A stretch of DNA of 64,000 bases from Pseudomonas sp. CC120222-01a (GTDB lineage: Bacteria > Pseudomonadota > Gammaproteobacteria > Pseudomonadales > Pseudomonadaceae): positions 1 through 64,000 of the forward strand of contig NZ_QEQQ01000022.1 in assembly GCF_003097235.1 (NCBI RefSeq), read 5' to 3'. The translations under genes and the position numbers were made by a program. The notes under the pieces were generated by a model that did not search any database, was not told where the DNA came from, and saw only the letters and a list, made by a program, of their open reading frames with translations. Shown in pieces: positions 42,932 to 51,497 of this stretch; the first letter of the stretch is position 1; each line of letters opens with the position of its first letter.

Positions 42932-43972
42932 ATGACAGACAAGAGCCAACAATTCGCCAGCGACAACTATTCCGGCATCTGCCCCGAAGCCTGGGCCGCG
43001 ATGGAAAAGGCCAATCAGGGCCACGACCGTGCCTACGGCGACGACCAATGGACCGAGCGTGCGTCGGAATACTTCCGCAACCTGTTCGAAACCGACTGCG
43101 AAGTGTTCTTCGCCTTCAACGGCACCGCCGCCAACTCCCTGGCCCTGGCCTCGCTGTGCCAGAGCTACCACAGCGTGATCTGCTCCGAGACTGCCCACGT
43201 CGAAACCGACGAGTGCGGCGCGCCGGAGTTCTTCTCCAACGGTTCCAAGCTGCTCACCGCACCCAGCGTCAACGGCAAGCTGACGCCCGAATCGATCCGC
43301 GAAGTGGCGCTCAAGCGTCAGGACATCCACTACCCCAAGCCAAGGGTGGTGACCATTACCCAGGCCACCGAGGTTGGCACTGTCTATCGCCCTGACGAGC
43401 TCAAGGCGATCAGCGCCACCTGCAAGGAGCTGGGCCTGAACCTGCACATGGACGGCGCGCGCTTCACCAATGCCTGCGCGTTCCTCGGCTGCAGCCCGGC
43501 CGAGCTGACCTGGAAGGCCGGTATCGATGTGCTGTGCTTTGGCGGTACCAAGAATGGCATGGCGGTGGGCGAGGCGATCCTGTTCTTCAACCGCCAGCTG
43601 GCCGAAGACTTCGACTACCGCTGCAAGCAGGCCGGGCAACTGGCGTCGAAGATGCGCTTCCTGTCGGCGCCGTGGGTCGGGCTGCTGGAAAATGGCGCCT
43701 GGTTGCGCCATGGCAATCACGCCAACCATTGTGCGCAGTTGCTGGCGTCGCTGGTGAAGGGTCTGCCGGGGGTCGAGCTGATGTTCCCGGTGGAGGCCAA
43801 CGGGGTGTTCCTGCAGATGCCGGAGCACGCTATTGAAGCGCTGCGTGGCAGGGGCTGGCGGTTCTATACCTTCATTGGTAGCGGTGGCGCGCGGTTCATG
43901 TGTTCCTGGGATACCGAGGAAGAGCGGGTGCGTGAACTGGCGGCGGATATCCGCAGCATCATCACCGCGTGA
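42932..43972 (+). CDS. ltaE: LtaE, low-specificity L-threonine aldolase
   Basis: This PLP enzyme cleaves threonine and allo-threonine to glycine and acetaldehyde. The 346-residue protein has the fold-type I PLP-Lys motif CFGGTKNGMAVGEAILFF at about residue 205, with FNGTAANSLAL and HMDGARFTNA (PLP Asp) upstream. Placed divergently from glyA, it feeds the same glycine pool. Confidence 0.93.
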   Translation: MTDKSQQFASDNYSGICPEAWAAMEKANQGHDRAYGDDQWTERASEYFRNLFETDCEVFFAFNGTAANSLALASLCQSYHSVICSETAHVETDECGAPEFFSNGSKLLTAPSVNGKLTPESIREVALKRQDIHYPKPRVVTITQATEVGTVYRPDELKAISATCKELGLNLHMDGARFTNACAFLGCSPAELTWKAGIDVLCFGGTKNGMAVGEAILFFNRQLAEDFDYRCKQAGQLASKMRFLSAPWVGLLENGAWLRHGNHANHCAQLLASLVKGLPGVELMFPVEANGVFLQMPEHAIEALRGRGWRFYTFIGSGGARFMCSWDTEEERVRELAADIRSIITA

Positions 43973-43977
43973 CAGAT

Positions 43978-44109
43978 TGCCGGGAGGGCTTCGCCCTCCT
44001 TTCGCGACACAAGGCCGCTCCCACAGGAGGCCGCATTTTCATGCAGGTAACGCACATTCTTGTGGGAGCGGCCTTGTGTCGCGAAAGGGCCGCGAAGCGG
44101 CCCCGGCAA
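43978..44109. repeat. REP pair, family B
   Basis: Inverted TTTCGCGACACAAGGCCGCT units and mates between the convergent ltaE and chemoreceptor genes. Confidence 0.85.
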
Positions 44110-44110
44110 T

Positions 44111-46048
44111 CTAGAGCTTGAACCCCCCCATCTGCCGCGCCAGGTCATCGGCCAAGCCACGCAACGCCTGACATTCCTCGCGACACCCCTGCACCTCGGC
44201 CGCCGTCTCCCGCGCCAGGTCGGAAATCCCCTGCACCGTCCGGTTGATCTCCTCCGTCACCGCCGACTGCTCCTCGGTCGCCGTGGCCACCTGGTGGTTC
44301 ATGTCGCTGATGTGCTCCACCTGATCGGTAATCGCGCCCAGCGATGTGCCCGTACGCAGGCTCGATTCAACCCCGCTGCCCGTCGCCTGTTGCCCCGCCT
44401 GCATCGAACTGACCGCCGAACCTGCCCCTTGCTTCAGGCGCTGGATCATCTGCTGCACCTCGTCCGTGGACAGCTGCGTGCGCCGGGCCAACGTGCGCAC
44501 TTCGTCAGCCACCACGGCAAACCCGCGGCCCATCTCCCCTGCCCGTGCGGCCTCGATGGCGGCGTTCAATGCCAGCAGATTGGTCTGTTCGGAAATGCTA
44601 CGGATCACCGCCAATACTTCATCGATCGAAGCAACCTCATCCGCCAACTGGCTGACGGCATCGGCCGCCTTGCCGATATCACCCGACATGCCCTCGATAC
44701 CGCGGATCGAACGCTGCACGACTTCACGTGCCTGCAACGCCTCCTCCCGCGCCGATTGCGACGCCTGCGCCGCGTCGCCGGCATTGCGGGCGATGTCCTG
44801 CACGGTGAGGCCCATCTCGTGCACGGCGGTGGCGACCATCTCGGTCATTTCCTGCTGGCGACCGGAGCGCTCGGCGGTGTTGTCTACCACCTGGGTGACC
44901 TGCTCCACAGCCAGGTGCAGCCGCTGGCTGGTGCGCAACACCTCGCCAATCAGGCCGCGCTGGCTGTCGAGGAAGCGGTTGAAACCACGGGCCAGGTCGC
45001 CCAGTTCATCCTGGCGGGCATCGTCCAGGCGATGGCTGAGGTCACCGCCCCCACCGCCGATCTCTACCAGCGCGGCGGTGACGCGGCGAATCGGCCGCAC
45101 CAGGCCTCGCGCCAGCAATACCACCAGCAGCAACGAGATCAACGCAACCGCACCGCCGATCAGGCTGGTCAGCCACACCGCCTGGCGCATCTGCGCGTAG
45201 ATTTCCGCCTTCGGCACCTCCGCCACCAAGGTCCAGTTCAAGTCGCGCAAGGGCAACCCCAGCGCCAGATAGTCTTCGCCGTCTCGGCTGAACTGGCCGC
45301 TGTGCAGTTGGCCGCCCTTGGCCATTACCGCCCTGGCTGCGTCCTCACCCATCTGCTCCGCGAGCTGACGCTTGCCGCTGAAGGCCGCGTCCGGGTGCAC
45401 CTGGATCAGGCCATCATTACGCACCAGGAAGACCTTGCCGTGCTCGCCGAAGCTGAAGTCATGGATCAGTTTCGACAGTTCGGTCATGCGCAGGCCCATA
45501 CCGGCCACGCCGACCAGCTTGCCGGCCTTCTCCACCCGGTAATCGATGAACAGCGCCAGTTCACCCGTCGCATGATCGATGTCGATATTCACCAGGCGTT
45601 CGGCGCCGCTGTCGATGTAGCCGTAGAACCACTTGTCATTGGGATTGCCGCGACTGAGCACGCGGTCCAGGCCAATCTCGTTGTAGTAGTTGCCCGTTTC
45701 GGTCGAGGCGAACAGCGTGGTGAACGCATGGTTGCGTTGCTTGGCGGCCTGCAGGTATTCGAGGAATTGCGGGGCTTGGGCGGGATCTTCGCCAGCGGCA
45801 AGCCAATCGCGCAGCAGCGTATTGCCGGCAATGTCGGCTGCAGCCACCAACGGCTGGCCGAGCATGCGCTCAATGTCGTTGCGGATGGCTTCGATGCTGG
45901 CCGGCAATGCGGTATCGACCAGGTAACGTTCGGTAAGGCGGTTGAGTGCCACCGTGAAGATGATCACCACCACCAGGATGCTCGCCAGTAGGGCAGCGCC
46001 CATGCTTGCAATCAATTGCCACTGGATGCTCTTACGCCAGATACGCAT
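44111..46048 (-). CDS. mcpH: Methyl-accepting chemoreceptor with dCache sensor, probable McpH
   Basis: The 645-residue receptor starts at ATG 46048, with GGGGAG six bases upstream; an ATG at 46066 lacks such a site. A first membrane helix (about 12-34) and a second (about 285-308) bracket a periplasmic dCache-type domain of some 250 residues (NPNDKWFYGYIDSG, LALFIDYRV, GKVFLVRNDGLIQVHP). HAMP and the signalling hairpin follow (ISEQTNLLALNAAIEAARAG). No C-terminal CheR/CheB pentapeptide is seen. From memory of KT2440 gene order, the gene next to ltaE is PP_0320, described as McpH, a purine receptor; the ligand here is inferred from that synteny only. A perfect palindrome lies upstream. Confidence 0.82.
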   Translation of the reverse strand: MRIWRKSIQWQLIASMGAALLASILVVVIIFTVALNRLTERYLVDTALPASIEAIRNDIERMLGQPLVAAADIAGNTLLRDWLAAGEDPAQAPQFLEYLQAAKQRNHAFTTLFASTETGNYYNEIGLDRVLSRGNPNDKWFYGYIDSGAERLVNIDIDHATGELALFIDYRVEKAGKLVGVAGMGLRMTELSKLIHDFSFGEHGKVFLVRNDGLIQVHPDAAFSGKRQLAEQMGEDAARAVMAKGGQLHSGQFSRDGEDYLALGLPLRDLNWTLVAEVPKAEIYAQMRQAVWLTSLIGGAVALISLLLVVLLARGLVRPIRRVTAALVEIGGGGGDLSHRLDDARQDELGDLARGFNRFLDSQRGLIGEVLRTSQRLHLAVEQVTQVVDNTAERSGRQQEMTEMVATAVHEMGLTVQDIARNAGDAAQASQSAREEALQAREVVQRSIRGIEGMSGDIGKAADAVSQLADEVASIDEVLAVIRSISEQTNLLALNAAIEAARAGEMGRGFAVVADEVRTLARRTQLSTDEVQQMIQRLKQGAGSAVSSMQAGQQATGSGVESSLRTGTSLGAITDQVEHISDMNHQVATATEEQSAVTEEINRTVQGISDLARETAAEVQGCREECQALRGLADDLARQMGGFKL

Positions 46049-46080
46049 GCCCCGCTCCCCGCTCATTATTGTTTTGCGAG

Positions 46081-46094
46081 AAGTGTATACACTT
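46081..46094 (-). promoter_or_regulatory. 14-bp perfect palindrome upstream of the chemoreceptor gene
   Basis: AAGTGTATACACTT is self-complementary over all 14 bases and ends 33 bp before the chemoreceptor start codon. It has the form of a dimeric repressor operator. The regulator is unknown. Confidence 0.45.
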
Positions 46095-46140
46095 GCGTAT
46101 TCAGTTAATCCAGTGATCTAGAACAATGCATGGGACGCTG

Positions 46141-46243
46141 GGGCTGCTTTGCAGCCCTTTCGCGACACAAGGCCGCTCCCACAGGGAAATGCATTCTCTT
46201 GTGGGAGCGGCCTTGTGTCGCGAAAGGGGCGCAAAGCGCCCCC
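46141..46243. repeat. REP pair, family B
   Basis: Inverted TTTCGCGACACAAGGCCGCT units and mates between the 5' end of the chemoreceptor gene and the 3' end of zapA. Confidence 0.85.
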
Positions 46244-46252
46244 AGCATTCAA

Positions 46253-46555
46253 TCAGGACTCAGCGATAGTCTTGACGATAGCGTCCACCGTGGCGTCGAT
46301 CTGCGCCTGGGTACGCTCGAGGGTCTGCTGGTGTTCCTTTTGCAGTTCGACTTGCTTGGAACACAGATTCAGCGCGGCCAGCACCAGCAACTTGTCGCCG
46401 ATCAAGGTCGGGTACTGGCGCTTGGTTTCGTTCAGCGCGGTGTTGAGCATCCGCACTGCCTGGGCCAAGGTCTCTTCCTGGCCTTCCGGCGCCTTGATCG
46501 AATAGTCGCTGCCGAGGATCGACACGACATTGATCGGCTGCGCTTGCAGTCTCAT
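46253..46555 (-). CDS. zapA: ZapA-type cell-division protein
   Basis: The 100-residue protein has the ZapA pattern VVSILGSDYSIKAPEGQEETLAQAVRMLN (N-terminal globular part) and a C-terminal helix DKLLVLAALNLCSKQVELQKE suited to a coiled coil. ZapA bundles FtsZ protofilaments at the Z-ring. It overlaps the upstream TIGR02449 gene by ATGA. In most pseudomonads this pair precedes the 6S RNA gene; here a REP pair and a chemoreceptor follow instead. Confidence 0.88.
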   Translation of the reverse strand: MRLQAQPINVVSILGSDYSIKAPEGQEETLAQAVRMLNTALNETKRQYPTLIGDKLLVLAALNLCSKQVELQKEHQQTLERTQAQIDATVDAIVKTIAES

Positions 46556-46782
46556 GCGCCGACGACGCCAGCACTGGCGCGGTCAACCAGCGCCTGGATG
46601 CGCGCGGCGGTGGCGCCGTGCTTCTCTTCCTGCTCCATCAGCGACAGCTGCAGGGTTTCGTTTTCTTCCTTGGCCTGGGCCAGTGCCTGGTCGAGGGTGG
46701 TGTTCTGCTCAGTGAGTTGAGCGTTTTTCTGCATCAGGTCGCTGACCAGTTGCTCGAGTTGATTCAGGGAGGCTTCCAGCAT
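46552..46782 (-). CDS. TIGR02449-family coiled-coil protein (ZapA partner)
   Basis: This 76-residue, almost fully heptad-repeating helix (LNQLEQLVSDLMQKNAQL, LDQALAQAKEENETLQLSLM) is of the TIGR02449 type usually found directly before zapA. It resembles ZapB/SlyX-like small coiled coils. It is translationally coupled to zapA. Role unproven; division-related by association. Confidence 0.85.
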   Translation of the reverse strand: MLEASLNQLEQLVSDLMQKNAQLTEQNTTLDQALAQAKEENETLQLSLMEQEEKHGATAARIQALVDRASAGVVGA

Positions 46783-46968
46783 GGGTCTATCTCGGGTTGT
46801 TGCAAAGGGCGCACACGATAAAGAAAAGCGTGAGCCCCCGCCATTAAATATCGGATTCTTAAGGTTTCTACCCCGCAGATTGACAGGGTATCGGGCCCCT
46901 TGTTCCGACTTGGGTCAACCGCCGGTCAGGTAAATAGTTAGCTGGCTCACATTTTTCCTCGGTCAGCC

Positions 46969-46995
46969 TCAAGACTGGTCAGTCACGACCGATAG
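46969..46995 (+). promoter_or_regulatory. Sigma-28 (FliA) promoter of the chemoreceptor gene
   Basis: TCAAGACT, 11 bases, ACCGATAG. This matches the flagellar consensus TAAAGTTT-N11-GCCGATAA closely and lies about 65 bp before the start of the downstream chemoreceptor, a class of gene commonly under FliA. Confidence 0.7.
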
Positions 46996-47058
46996 ACAGG
47001 CAGGTCATATTTCGTCGCACGGACCGCGCCTCCATATTCCTTGCCTGGACTATTCCCC

Positions 47059-48684
47059 ATGTCTCTACGCAACATGAACATCGCCCCGCGCGCGTTGCTC
47101 GGGTTCGCCCTGATCGGCGTGCTCATGCTCGGCCTCGGTATCTTCTCGCTCATTCAGATGGGCAATATCCGACAGGCCGGCGTCGACATCGAAAATGTCA
47201 GCGTGCCCAGCATCAAGACCCTGGACGAGCTGACCGCGCTCAACCTGCGCATGCGCACCCTGTCCTATCGCCTGCTGCTCAATCGCGACCCGGATACCCA
47301 GCGCGATACCCTCAACCTGCTGGACCAGCGCAACGCCCAGATCGACCGCGCCCACCAGGCCTACCTGCCGATGATCGGCGCTGCCGACGAGCGGGCTGCG
47401 TTCGACCAGTACACCCAGCTGCTCAGCCAGTACCGCCAGCTCGAGTCGCGCATGCGCAGCCTGAGCCAGGCCAACCGCCTGGACGAACTGCGCGACCTGC
47501 TCAATCGCGACCTGCTGGCCAACTCCGAACAGATCAACAAGGTCATGGACAGCCTGGTGCAGATCAACACCGACCAGACCCGCGCCACCAATGAAACCGC
47601 CGCCAGCCAGTACTCCGCCGCCTTCGCCCTGGTGATCGGCCTGTTGATCGCCGCTACCGTACTGACCTTCCTCTGCGCCTTCCTGCTGACCCGCAGCATC
47701 GTCAAGCCGATCGAAGAAGCGCTGCAGGCGGCCGAGCAGGTGGCCGACGGCGACCTGACCAAGGTCATCCGCGCCGAGGGTACCGACGAAGCAGCCCGCC
47801 TGCAGCGCGCCATGGCGCGCATGCAGGACAAGCTGCGCGACACCCTGCAACTGATCGCCGGTTCCGCCACCCAGTTGGCATCGGCAGCCGAGGAGCTGAA
47901 CTGCGTCACCGACGAAAGCGCCCGCGGCCTGCAGCAGCAGAACAACGAAATCGAACAGGCCGCCACCGCCGTCACCGAGATGACCAGCGCCGTGGAAGAA
48001 GTTGCGCGCAACGCGGTCAGCACTTCGGAGGCTTCAAGCGAAGCCAGCCGCTCGGCCGGCGACGGTCGTGACCTGGTCATGGAAACCGTAGGTGCCATCG
48101 AGCGCATGAGCGGTGACGTGCAGGCCACCGCCCAGCTGATCACGCACCTGGCCGAACAATCGCGCGACATTGGCAAGGTGCTCGACGTGATTCGTGGCCT
48201 GGCCGACCAGACCAACCTGCTGGCACTGAACGCGGCGATCGAAGCGGCACGTGCCGGTGAGGCCGGTCGTGGCTTTGCCGTGGTGGCGGACGAAGTGCGG
48301 GCGCTGGCCCATCGTACCCAGCAGTCGACCAGCGAAATCGAACGCATGATCGGCAGCATCCAGGGCGGTACCGAACAGGCGGTGGAGTCGATGCGCACCA
48401 GCACCGAGCGCGCCGAGTCGACGCTGAATATCGCCAAGGGTGCGGGCATGGCGCTGGATACCATTGCCGGGGCGGTGGCGCAGATCAACGAGCGGAACCT
48501 GGTGATTGCCAGTGCGGCAGAGGAGCAGGCCCAGGTGGCGCGGGAAGTGGACCGCAACCTGGTGAACATCAATGACCTGTCGGTGCAGAGTGCTACCGGG
48601 GCGCATCAGACCAGCGCGGCGAGTGCCGAATTGTCGCGCCTGGCCGTTGATCTGAACGGGTTGGTGGCGCGCTTCCGTACCTGA
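47059..48684 (+). CDS. Methyl-accepting chemoreceptor with four-helix-bundle sensor
   Basis: The 541-residue receptor has membrane helices at about residues 11-33 and 190-213. The periplasmic part between them is helical (4HB_MCP type, IKTLDELTALNLRMRTLSYRLLLNRD). HAMP follows (RSIVKPIEEALQAAEQVADGDL), and a signalling domain with the hairpin GLADQTNLLALNAAIEAARAGEAGRGFAVVADEVRALAHRT. The start is ATG 47059. Ligand unknown; its place beside the betaine genes suggests, but does not show, a related attractant. A sigma-28 promoter lies upstream. Confidence 0.9.
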   Translation: MSLRNMNIAPRALLGFALIGVLMLGLGIFSLIQMGNIRQAGVDIENVSVPSIKTLDELTALNLRMRTLSYRLLLNRDPDTQRDTLNLLDQRNAQIDRAHQAYLPMIGAADERAAFDQYTQLLSQYRQLESRMRSLSQANRLDELRDLLNRDLLANSEQINKVMDSLVQINTDQTRATNETAASQYSAAFALVIGLLIAATVLTFLCAFLLTRSIVKPIEEALQAAEQVADGDLTKVIRAEGTDEAARLQRAMARMQDKLRDTLQLIAGSATQLASAAEELNCVTDESARGLQQQNNEIEQAATAVTEMTSAVEEVARNAVSTSEASSEASRSAGDGRDLVMETVGAIERMSGDVQATAQLITHLAEQSRDIGKVLDVIRGLADQTNLLALNAAIEAARAGEAGRGFAVVADEVRALAHRTQQSTSEIERMIGSIQGGTEQAVESMRTSTERAESTLNIAKGAGMALDTIAGAVAQINERNLVIASAAEEQAQVAREVDRNLVNINDLSVQSATGAHQTSAASAELSRLAVDLNGLVARFRT

Positions 48685-48694
48685 CATCTAAGAA

Positions 48695-48719
48695 GCCGGG
48701 GCCGCTTCGCGGCCCCGGC
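48695..48719. terminator. GC-rich hairpin between convergent chemoreceptor and gbcB genes
   Basis: GCCGGGGCCG/CGGCCCCGGC, a 10-bp perfect stem with a 5-base loop, equal to the inner stem of a family B REP. It is likely to act as terminator for both genes. Confidence 0.6.
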
Positions 48720-48728
48720 AATCTCGGA

Positions 48729-49829
48729 TCAGTAATCGATCCGCACATCCCCTTTCGGCACACTGCAGCACGACAGGATGTAGCCCTCGGCTTCGTCTTC
48801 CTCGGTAATCCCGCCGTTGTGCTCCATCTCCACTTCGCCGCCCAGCTTGAGCACCTTGCAGGTCCCGCAGATGCCCATGCCGCAGGCTTTCGGGATCATC
48901 AGGCCAACCTTCGCCGCCGCCGCATGCACGGTCTCGCCCGGGGCAACGCGGATGCTCTTCTCGCTGCCGATGAACTCCACCAGGTTGAGGTCCGACGCAT
49001 CCACTTCCGGTGCGTCGGCCGCCTGCTCGGCATGCTCCACCGCATCGGCCTTGGCCTCCGGCGGCGTCGCGCCAAACGACTCCTCGTGGTAGTTCTTCAT
49101 GTCGAAGCCGACCGCTTCGAGCATGCGCTTGACCGCGCTCATGTACGGCGTCGGGCCGCAGCAGAACACTGTGCGCTCCATGTAGTCCGGTGCGATCAGT
49201 TCCATCAGGCGCTGGTTGAGGTAACCGCGATACCCCGCCCATGGCTCACCCAACCCATGCTTCTCGCAAATGATGTGCAGGCTGAAGTTGGGAATCCGCG
49301 AAGCCATCTGCTCCAGTTCGCGGTGGTAGATGATGTCCTTCGGCGAGCGGGCACTGTGCACAAAGACCATGTCGACGTTGGCGTTGGTGTCGTAGAACCA
49401 GCGCGCCATCGACATCACCGGGGTAATGCCCACGCCACCGGAGAGGTACAGCACCTTGCCCGCCGGGAAATCGATGGCGTTGAACAGCCCCACCGGGCCG
49501 TGCACCGGCAGCTCGGCGCCTTCGTGCATGGTGTCGTGGAGGAAGTTGGACACCTGCCCACCCGGTACGCGCTTGACCGTGATCGAGAAGCTGTAGGGCA
49601 CCGACGGCGAGCTGGAGATGGTGTACGAACGCATCACCGGCTTGCCTTCGATTTCCAGCTCCAGGGTGACGAACTGCCCGGGCTTGAAGAAGAACATGAT
49701 TGGCTGGTCGGCCATGAAGCAGAAGGTGCGCACGTCCCAGGTCTCCTGGATGACCTTGACGCAGCGCACGATGTGGCGGCCATTGGCCCAGGTCTGGGTG
49801 GTGACCGGATTGAGGAAGGTATCGGACAT
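48729..49829 (-). CDS. gbcB: GbcB, glycine betaine monooxygenase reductase subunit
   Basis: GbcB passes electrons from NAD(P)H to the Rieske oxygenase GbcA. With ATG 49829 (GGAG six bases upstream) the protein has 366 residues; an ATG two codons earlier abuts the Shine-Dalgarno. It has a FAD-binding domain (VMRSYTISSSPS), an NAD domain (YLSGGVGITPVMSMARWFY, FCCGPTPYM) and a C-terminal plant-type [2Fe-2S] domain (CGMGICGTCKVLKLGG plus a distal Cys in ILSCCS). It is divergent from gbcA. Confidence 0.95.
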   Translation of the reverse strand: MSDTFLNPVTTQTWANGRHIVRCVKVIQETWDVRTFCFMADQPIMFFFKPGQFVTLELEIEGKPVMRSYTISSSPSVPYSFSITVKRVPGGQVSNFLHDTMHEGAELPVHGPVGLFNAIDFPAGKVLYLSGGVGITPVMSMARWFYDTNANVDMVFVHSARSPKDIIYHRELEQMASRIPNFSLHIICEKHGLGEPWAGYRGYLNQRLMELIAPDYMERTVFCCGPTPYMSAVKRMLEAVGFDMKNYHEESFGATPPEAKADAVEHAEQAADAPEVDASDLNLVEFIGSEKSIRVAPGETVHAAAAKVGLMIPKACGMGICGTCKVLKLGGEVEMEHNGGITEEDEAEGYILSCCSVPKGDVRIDY

Positions 49830-49908
49830 GTTCATCTCCAGCGGCCGACTATGGCCCTTTTTATGGCTCCGATAATGCGCAAGCCGTGAGCGACGTACAT
49901 TCCTGCCA

Positions 49909-49985
49909 GCGACATCGGCGTGCTTATCGCGACCAGCCCCGCGCTACAAGGGCTGGCGCGTCGTAATTCAAATCGGCCATGTCGC
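49909..49985. promoter_or_regulatory. gbcA-gbcB divergent control region with repeated GCGACAT motif
   Basis: GCGACATCGG (49909-49918) and, inverted, TCGGCCATGTCGC (49973-49985) lie in the 295-bp divergent promoter region. A like motif, GCGACATCGCGG, occurs at 60326 upstream of the dipeptidase-dgc cluster. In P. aeruginosa these genes answer to the AraC-type activator GbdR; I infer that the motif may be its half-site. Confidence 0.4.
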
Positions 49986-50124
49986 CCATGGATACGGTTC
50001 GTGGCGTCTTCGGACGCACACTCCACGGCAAAACAACCAGCTGTTTTCAAGACAGTGACCTTGCGGCACCACAACAACGATTAGCCACCTTTTGCCGGCC
50101 GCGCACGGCCCCGAGGAATACACG

Positions 50125-51417
50125 ATGGACGTCACCGCAACCCTGAGCCTGGGCGATCCACTGGAACCTGCACGCAAGGCCACCGCCGAGATGCTGCAGA
50201 CCCGCGAGCGCACCTACTCGCTGCCCCAGCCGTTCTACACCGACGAGCGTCTGTTCCAGATCGACATGCAGGAGATCTTCCAGAAGGAATGGCTGATCGC
50301 CGGCATGACCTGCGAGATCCCGGCCAAGGGCAACTACATCACCCTGCAGATCGGCAATAACCCGATTCTGGTGGTGCGTGGTGCTGAAGGCACCGTACAC
50401 GCCTTCCACAACGTCTGTCGCCACCGCGGCTCGCGTCTGTGCGTGAGCGACAAGGGCAAAGTGGCCAAGCTGGTCTGCCACTACCACCAGTGGACTTACG
50501 AACTGGACGGTCGCCTGTTGTTCGCCGGCACCGAAATGGGCGACGACTTCGACATGAAGCAACACGGCCTCAAACCGGTTAACGTAAAGGTTGCTGGCGG
50601 CTACATCTTCATCAGCCTGGCGGAAAACCCGCCAGCCATTGACGAGTTCCTGGCCACCCTGGACCACTACATGGAACCGTACGACATGGAGAACACCAAG
50701 GTGGCGGTGCAGACCACCTTGATGGAAAAGGCCAACTGGAAACTGGTACTGGAGAACAACCGCGAGTGCTACCACTGCTCCGGTTCGCACCCAGAGCTGC
50801 TGCAGACCCTGCTGGAGTGGGACGACACCAATGACCCACGCGCCGACCAGGCCTTCAAGGACCACGTAGCCGCCTCCGCCGCCGCCTGGGAAGCCGAGAA
50901 GATCCCGTACCTGCACAAGAGCCATGGCCTGCGTAACCGCATCGTGCGCATGCCGCTGCTCAAGGGCACCGTGTCGATGACCATGGACGGCAAGCAGGCC
51001 TGCCAGAAGCTGATGGGCCGCATCAAGAACCCGGACCTGGGCTCGATGCGCATCCTGCACCTGCCGCACTCGTGGAACCACTGCATGGGCGACCACATGA
51101 TCGTCTTCACCGTGTGGCCGATCAGCGCCCAGGAGACCATGGTCACCACCAAGTGGCTGGTGCACAAGGATGCCGTCGAAGGCGTGGACTACAACCCAGA
51201 GCACATGCGCAAGGTGTGGGACGCCACCAACGACCAGGACCGCCGCCTGGCCGAAGAGAACCAGCGCGGGATCAACTCCACTGCGTACCAGCCTGGCCCG
51301 TACTCGAAGACCTACGAGTTTGGCGTAGTGAACTTCATTGACTGGTACAGCCAGCGGGTACTGAACAACCTGGGCGCGGAGCCAGCGCCGTACCTGAAGG
51401 AAGTACAAGCGCAGTAA
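50125..51417 (+). CDS. gbcA: GbcA, glycine betaine monooxygenase (Rieske subunit)
   Basis: GbcA demethylates glycine betaine to dimethylglycine and formaldehyde. The start ATG 50125 has GAGGA upstream; an upstream TTG-initiated frame is less likely. The 430 residues show the Rieske cluster CRHRGSRLC...CHYHQW near 95-120, then the mononuclear iron site NRECYHCSGSHPELLQ near 210. Ring-hydroxylating dioxygenase-type alpha subunit. An intrinsic terminator follows. Confidence 0.96.
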   Translation: MDVTATLSLGDPLEPARKATAEMLQTRERTYSLPQPFYTDERLFQIDMQEIFQKEWLIAGMTCEIPAKGNYITLQIGNNPILVVRGAEGTVHAFHNVCRHRGSRLCVSDKGKVAKLVCHYHQWTYELDGRLLFAGTEMGDDFDMKQHGLKPVNVKVAGGYIFISLAENPPAIDEFLATLDHYMEPYDMENTKVAVQTTLMEKANWKLVLENNRECYHCSGSHPELLQTLLEWDDTNDPRADQAFKDHVAASAAAWEAEKIPYLHKSHGLRNRIVRMPLLKGTVSMTMDGKQACQKLMGRIKNPDLGSMRILHLPHSWNHCMGDHMIVFTVWPISAQETMVTTKWLVHKDAVEGVDYNPEHMRKVWDATNDQDRRLAEENQRGINSTAYQPGPYSKTYEFGVVNFIDWYSQRVLNNLGAEPAPYLKEVQAQ

Positions 51418-51433
51418 CGATGCAGCGGCACTG

Positions 51434-51469
51434 AAAACGCCACGGCCGGGTGACCCGCCGTGGCGTTTT
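51434..51469 (+). terminator. Intrinsic terminator of gbcA
   Basis: AAAACGCCACGGC, a CGGGTGACCCG inner part, and GCCGTGGCGTTTT. This is a long stem with A-run and T-run, 17 bp after the gbcA stop. Confidence 0.9.
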
Positions 51470-51497
51470 ACATGACAATCCAGAACTTCGTCACATG

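Noticed and set aside
46783..47058. 6S RNA (ssrS) near zapA
   Set aside because: The gap upstream of the TIGR02449 gene lacks a long imperfect hairpin with central bubble, and the downstream side is a REP pair.
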